NCBI RefSeq assembly: GCF_036884655.1
Contig: NC_088342.1
Span: 14,184,501 to 14,248,500 of the forward strand
DNA: 64,000 nt
DNA from: Musa acuminata AAA Group
Taxonomy: Eukaryota > Streptophyta > Magnoliopsida > Zingiberales > Musaceae
Reading direction: 5' to 3'
Shown: positions 63,301 through 64,000 of the stretch, in pieces
Layout: each line of letters starts with the position of its first letter
Numbering within the stretch: position 1 is the stretch's first letter
The notes under the pieces: generated by a model
Told to the model about the DNA's origin: nothing
What the model saw: only the letters and a program-made list of their open reading frames with translations
The model's database searches: none
Made by a program: the position numbers and the translations under genes

Positions 63301-63969
63301 GCCAATTGTGCACACTGAAATGTGTACTAAATTATTGAACCTGCAAAGCAACCAGGATTAACAGTTTAACAACAGCAACAAACAGAAAGAAGAAAAACAC
63401 AAATCAATTATTATCATGTCAATTTTGCAATAGTTTCTCCTTGACAAAGCAGTTAAACAAGGTGCCATCTTGAAACAATGTAGTGAAATGCCAATATGGT
63501 TTAGCTGTAAAATTTGTGTTGTTTGCTTAATTGTCTCCAGTATCACAGCACTTGCATAAGCTGAACAGTTAAGTGGAGGTAGCTCAAAACCTCTAATAGT
63601 TATACAATTTTCAGATGAAACACTGGAATGCTAATATAAGAAAATTAATGAATCAAGTATCAACTAGAAATGTATTCTCAAAACAATTAATTAATAAATA
63701 ATATAAAATTAGAGCAAATCTGAATTCTCAGTATTACAAAATATGCATGCTTATTTCTCACTGTCTTGAATAAAGAAATCACAGCATTTTTTACTAATTA
63801 ATGCAAGTTTGTTTATTGTTGATATCCTGAAAAAGTGCTTATATTGTAATTGTACCTTGTTGACATAATGGATCAGCTTGTCCATTTGCTTGAACCAAGA
63901 TTCTGCATACTGGTACTGAAAATCATCACCCATTGTCCACATTATATGATTTGTCCTTGTCACATTAGC
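26027..63969 (-). CDS. Alpha-mannosidase, GH38, vacuolar/lysosomal type (5'-partial, 22 exons in window)
   Basis: This gene hydrolyses terminal alpha-linked mannose from N-glycans in the vacuole or apoplast. That role is known for the family and inferred here. Exons on the minus strand, from 5' to 3': 63856-63969, 62431-62531, 62254-62347, 61997-62164, 61813-61896, 58223-58288, 58067-58123, 57292-57511, 56901-57037, 38002-38067, 37855-37914, 37699-37770, 36342-36389, 36107-36226, 29650-29715, 28698-28810, 28516-28600, 27269-27379, 27102-27197, 26978-27025, 26844-26912, 26027-26218. Every intron is GT-AG. The exon lengths sum to 2187 bases, 728 codons plus TGA, with no frame break. The first ~290 residues, including the catalytic nucleophile, lie outside the window. 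Several N-x-S/T sites (NVT, NET, NIS, NIT, NRT, NKT) fit a secreted glycoprotein. Introns hold C2, two MITEs, hAT E and copia F, so transcripts must span very long introns. The family assignment is firm; whether the gene is expressed is unknown. Confidence 0.95.
29716..31010. other. Intron sequence left of C2
   Basis: AT-rich intron. At 30220-30360 a phrase containing CACCATGTAGTTCAAAATT occurs three times in about 130 bp, a small local triplication. An ORF at 30922-31010 ([20 protein letters not shown]) looks coding-like, but I cannot assign it. Confidence 0.4.
31049..31800 (+). other. C2 GC-rich leader
   Basis: A GC-rich stretch full of GCAGC and CCTC phrases that contrasts with the AT-rich intron. 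It shares its right end with the C1 leader (GCCTTGACTAGACACCAGAA). Long ORFs on both strands here reflect composition and I do not call them genes. Confidence 0.5.
31800..33098 (+). pseudogene. C2 gag-protease remnant
   Basis: Gag motifs seen in C1 recur with many stops: [15 protein letters not shown] near 32025-32070, [18 protein letters not shown] near 32225-32280, then HRCK and LLMIEPIEE near 32620-32670. The protease is open for 90 codons at 32790-33062, but its active site reads [10 protein letters not shown]: the catalytic Asp is lost. It ends with [10 protein letters not shown] and a stop. A deletion between 32200 and 32225 removes part of gag. It is non-functional. Confidence 0.7.
33100..33313 (-). 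repeat. C2 LTR in inverted orientation
   Basis: The reverse complement starts TGTTAGGATCCC and follows the C1 LTR through GGTGGAACTCTATAAATA. In a normal LTR element this copy would be in direct orientation after the polypurine tract. The inner limit is approximate. Confidence 0.7.
33314..35325. other. Intron sequence between C2 and MITE H
   Basis: No gene recognised. 34330-34560 has an LTR-like flavour (TATATAAGTG near 34520), but no ends or duplication could be found. Confidence 0.3.
35326..35555 (-). mobile_element. MITE H of the hAT family (230 bp)
   Basis: The ends CAGGGTCTGTCGTAC and GTATGGCAGACCATG correspond to decayed CAAGGTTCGCC / GGCAAACCTTG ends. The body is rich in GGTACCG and follows the reverse complement of the 47218-47445 MITE along its length. 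Flanks AATATTTT (35318-35325) and AATATTTC (35556-35563) are an 8-bp duplication with one change, the hAT size. Confidence 0.8.
35564..36106. other. Intron sequence right of MITE H
   Basis: AT-rich with no feature recognised. Confidence 0.3.
36107..38067 (-). CDS. Alpha-mannosidase exons 10-14 of window
   Basis: After the giant intron, exon 38002-38067 resumes with [20 protein letters not shown]. Joined to INHRTG on the other side, it reproduces the family order without a gap. Then come [50 protein letters not shown] and [18 protein letters not shown] to NGRDFLKR. Five small exons lie within 2 kb, all in phase 0. The next intron (29716-36106) contains C2 and a hAT MITE. Confidence 0.95.
38068..39360. 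other. Left part of the 18.8-kb intron
   Basis: AT-rich intron. The small ORF at 39016-39243 has no recognisable motif. Confidence 0.35.
39361..39927. mobile_element. MITE with perfect 18-bp terminal inverted repeats
   Basis: Starts CTAAGAAGCATGGACATG and ends with its exact reverse complement. Toward the right there is a run of ACACGTGTCC / GGACACGTG phrases, which resembles Mutator-type termini, but no 9-bp duplication is visible. There is no coding sequence. Superfamily uncertain. Confidence 0.65.
40231..40238 (+). repeat. Left target-site duplication of hAT E
   Basis: GATCTAAC, repeated exactly at 44912-44919. Confidence 0.9.
40390..41241 (+). other. hAT E 5' untranslated region with probable intron
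   Basis: A CT-rich stretch (40430-40490) leads to a GTATGTAT donor near 40568, and TTTGATAG precedes the start codon at 41242. The AT-rich 670 bp between them look like a leader intron. Confidence 0.4.
41242..44506 (+). pseudogene. hAT transposase of element E, two premature stops
   Basis: Exons 41242-42931, 43011-43217 and 43308-44506, with GT-AG introns of 79 and 90 bp. The N-terminal BED-type zinc finger shows [12 protein letters not shown] and RVKMHL. Then comes a hAT core with CDSWTGPTR (first acidic residue), [12 protein letters not shown] (second), [12 protein letters not shown], and finally the dimerisation domain VEWWLQFGG through [21 protein letters not shown] Ser/Gln/Glu-rich tail follows. 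TAG at 41521-41523 splits exon 1 while the same frame continues for 469 codons. TAA at 44366-44368 precedes 45 further in-frame codons, and derivative G has CAA at that place. Both look like C-to-T changes. As read, it cannot make full-length transposase. Confidence 0.88.
44912..44919 (+). repeat. Right target-site duplication of hAT E
   Basis: GATCTAAC, identical to 40231-40238. Confidence 0.9.
44920..46061. other. Intron sequence with a decayed hAT-like tail
   Basis: From about 45410 to 45990 the plus strand loosely follows the tail of the E transposase (GAGGAAGAGGAA, then GGGCAAGAGGAAGACAATGG and GATGACTATG, compare 43690 and 44110-44135). The similarity is weak and stops are everywhere. 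Confidence 0.3.
46225..46400 (+). repeat. 15-bp tandem repeats in LTR F (first copy)
   Basis: Multiple imperfect units of the type CCGAGAGTTCGTCGG. The homologous block in the other LTR is 54605-54760. Confidence 0.75.
46590..46765 (+). repeat. Palindromic GGCGGTGGTACCGCC units in LTR F
   Basis: Five or more copies of near-palindromes such as GGCGGTAGTACCGCC spaced by 20-40 bp, with a matching set at 54940-55195. Function unknown; they would form hairpins in RNA. Confidence 0.7.
46829..46836 (+). promoter_or_regulatory. TATA box of LTR F
   Basis: TATAAATA in the context CCCCTATAAATACCCC, conserved at 55249-55256 in the other LTR. Confidence 0.6.
47218..47445. mobile_element. 228-bp hAT MITE inside LTR F
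   Basis: Ends CAAGGTTTGCC and GGCGAACCTTG, one mismatch from perfect inverted repeats and identical in form to hAT E. Exact 8-bp duplication CTTTAAAT at 47210-47217 and 47446-47453. The partner LTR has a single CTTTAAAT at this place (about 55626-55634), an empty site. It has no coding capacity. Confidence 0.95.
47596..47607 (+). other. Copia F primer-binding site
   Basis: TGATAACAGAGC two bases after the LTR end. It resembles the initiator tRNA-Met consensus with two differences. Confidence 0.6.
47663..48570 (+). pseudogene. Copia F gag
   Basis: Begins MRVI with [16 protein letters not shown] in the usual gag opening, then [20 protein letters not shown], a frameshift near 48060-48075 and [17 protein letters not shown]. 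An acidic run of ten Asp codons (GAT repeat, 48348-48376) precedes a zinc knuckle [14 protein letters not shown] at about 48477-48520 and a Lys-rich end. Early stops (TAG at 47767, TAG at 47818) also break it. Typical of Sirevirus gag. Confidence 0.8.
48571..49462 (+). pseudogene. Copia F gag C-terminus and protease, 5' part
   Basis: Peptides include a coiled [20 protein letters not shown] region (48740-48800), a second cysteine motif [20 protein letters not shown] near 49060-49110, and protease remnants [12 protein letters not shown] near 49295-49335 with the active site itself lost or frame-shifted. It ends at [11 protein letters not shown], where hAT G is inserted, and continues at 50828. 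Confidence 0.7.
49463..50827 (+). mobile_element. G: internally deleted hAT derivative (1,365 bp)
   Basis: Ends CAAAGAATACAG and ATTTCAATTCTTG are decayed hAT ends. An exact 8-bp duplication GTTTAAAG is at 49455-49462 and 50828-50835. The left 200 bp keep the GGTACGGGCGG subterminal hairpins and the start of the leader. The region from 50060 to 50650 matches the E transposase tail and 3' untranslated region (44190-44760), while most of the transposase is missing. It would need transposase supplied in trans. Confidence 0.9.
50828..51860 (+). pseudogene. Copia F pre-integrase and integrase
   Basis: After G the frame resumes with [18 protein letters not shown], then [15 protein letters not shown], the first Asp block [24 protein letters not shown], then in another frame [10 protein letters not shown] (second Asp), [19 protein letters not shown] (Glu) and [15 protein letters not shown]. 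Stop at 51856. The HHCC and DD35E order is kept but the frame changes near 51340. Confidence 0.8.
52140..53365 (+). pseudogene. Copia F RT-RNase H with internal deletion
   Basis: RT motifs [43 protein letters not shown] and [16 protein letters not shown] run to IYVDD at about 52700-52715. The frame then jumps directly to [20 protein letters not shown]: more than 100 residues that normally follow YVDD are absent. RNase H follows with [15 protein letters not shown], a stop at 53003, TEVEYITT, then CDNTSAI and a conserved C-terminus [14 protein letters not shown], stop at 53363. Inactive. Confidence 0.8.
53366..54442 (+). other. Non-coding spacer between pol and 3' LTR of copia F
   Basis: About 1 kb of AT-rich sequence with several recurring phrases (TTTATTCATGGATTTT, GAAAAGAGAATT). 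Sireviruses commonly have such a region, sometimes with an env-like ORF; none is open here. It ends with AGTGAGAGATT, the polypurine tract. Confidence 0.6.
54443..55750 (+). repeat. Copia F 3' LTR (without MITE)
   Basis: Starts TGAATCTCGGATTTTG and ends GATCCTAACA. It shares both repeat blocks and the TATA box with the 5' LTR, and holds the intact, unfilled CTTTAAAT site. Confidence 0.85.
54605..54760 (+). repeat. 15-bp tandem repeats in LTR F (second copy)
   Basis: Imperfect units such as GCCGAGAGTTTGTCG, homologous to 46225-46400. Confidence 0.75.
55751..56900. other. Right part of the 18.8-kb intron
   Basis: AT-rich intron up to the donor site at 56899-56900. No element or ORF that I can support. 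Confidence 0.4.
56901..58288 (-). CDS. Alpha-mannosidase exons 6-9 of window: start of C-terminal beta-sandwich
   Basis: Peptides [58 protein letters not shown] and [20 protein letters not shown] followed by [18 protein letters not shown] are typical of the GH38 C-terminal domain. Exon 57292-57511 ends in phase 1 and joins 56901-57037 across a Val codon. The last of these exons stops at the donor GTGAGT (56900), which opens the 18.8-kb intron. Confidence 0.95.
57512..58066. other. Alpha-mannosidase intron
   Basis: AT-rich GT-AG intron of 555 bp without other features. Confidence 0.6.
58637..58680 (+). repeat. Two exact 22-bp tandem repeats
   Basis: Two copies of a CAGGTCAGTATCATACGGTA-type unit at 58637-58658 and 58659-58680, in a region with GGTAC/GGTAT phrases that recall decayed hAT subterminal sequence. 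Confidence 0.8.
58850..59945 (+). mobile_element. Decayed second hAT-type element with BED-finger fragment
   Basis: 58860-59060 has repeated GGTTC / GAACC phrases of the type found near the ends of some hAT elements (GAACCAGAGCC, GGTTCCAATTCTGG). Downstream the plus strand has a BED-like peptide [17 protein letters not shown] at about 59705-59760 and a following [19 protein letters not shown] at about 59820-59880, close to the segment that follows the finger in plant hAT transposases. Stops precede it, and no core domain or ends were found. It belongs to a different subfamily from E. Confidence 0.5.
59946..61812. other. Intron sequence without recognised genes
   Basis: Part of the 3.5-kb intron. 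60240-60420 has coding-looking phrases but no open frame. A 37-residue phrase near 61140-61260 contains two similar CATGTACTGGTTCA/ATATGCTAGTTCA segments, a small decayed duplication. Nothing else is seen. Confidence 0.3.
61813..63969 (-). CDS. Alpha-mannosidase exons 1-5 of window: end of catalytic domain and helical middle domain
   Basis: The first exon here encodes [20 protein letters not shown], the conserved loop near the active site at the end of the GH38 catalytic domain. The next two join through a split Pro codon to give [18 protein letters not shown] and [17 protein letters not shown]. The 168-bp exon 61997-62164 carries [18 protein letters not shown], whose His is the fourth zinc ligand in GH38 enzymes (established for the family). 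The exon at 61813-61896 leads into the C-terminal beta domains. The introns are short, except 1.3 kb at 62532-63855. Confidence 0.95.
62532..63855. other. Alpha-mannosidase intron
   Basis: A 1.3-kb AT-rich GT-AG intron with no element recognised. Confidence 0.5.
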
Positions 63970-64000
63970 CTAATACATGAATCTTGAGATCAGGATAATT

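Noticed and set aside
1..64000. tRNA, rRNA, CRISPR, bacterial operon or integrated pararetrovirus
   Set aside because: I saw no cloverleaf genes, rRNA blocks, spaced direct repeats or pararetroviral coat/movement motifs. All RT sequences fall with Ty1/copia or Ty3/gypsy by motif order.

Overview
This window looks like plant nuclear DNA, probably from a monocot. A member of the banana family (Musaceae, Musa or Ensete) is my best guess, but that rests on the feel of the retroelements and is not demonstrated. The evidence for a plant is a multi-exon GT-AG gene whose protein matches plant vacuolar/lysosomal-type alpha-mannosidases, surrounded and invaded by Ty1/copia, Ty3/gypsy, hAT, LINE-like and MITE sequences. 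There are no bacterial-type operons, rRNA genes, tRNA genes or CRISPR arrays that I could recognise.

The one intact host gene is a GH38 alpha-mannosidase on the minus strand. I could place 22 coding exons between 63969 and the stop codon at 26027. All 21 introns between them are GT-AG, and every exon junction keeps frame. They encode the last 728 residues of a protein that is about 1,000 residues long in the family. The 5' part, roughly the first 290 residues with the catalytic nucleophile, lies beyond position 64000. Three introns are very large: 38068-56900 (18.8 kb), 29716-36106 (6.4 kb) and 58289-61812 (3.5 kb). They hold most of the mobile elements on the right-hand side of the window.

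Layout. 1-9439 is a nested stack. A gypsy element (B, minus strand) is interrupted in its reverse transcriptase by a copia element (A, plus). A in turn is interrupted by a Sirevirus-like LTR element (X, only its end visible) and by a short gypsy derivative (C1). 9743-15011 is a near full-length but stop-riddled Tork/Tnt1-type copia with both LTRs (D). 15012-26026 is AT-rich and holds decayed pieces: a possible MITE around a TA microsatellite, a copia RNase H remnant, a LINE-type RNase H domain and a truncated minus-strand copia (I). 26027-63969 is the mannosidase gene. Inside its introns lie a second short gypsy derivative (C2, 31011-33313), a 230-bp hAT MITE (35326-35555), a MITE with perfect 18-bp terminal repeats (39361-39927), a 4.67-kb hAT transposon (40239-44911), and a 9.7-kb Sirevirus-like copia (46062-55750). 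That copia itself carries a 228-bp hAT MITE and a 1,365-bp deletion derivative of the hAT.

The most interesting material is of two kinds. First, a four-member hAT family caught in one window, with clear 8-bp target duplications and an internal control: one LTR of the Sirevirus is filled and the other is the empty site. Second, two gypsy mini-elements (C1, C2) whose ends are inverted rather than direct LTR segments, each flanked by a short target duplication. All recognisable coding-capable elements inside the gene point antisense to it.
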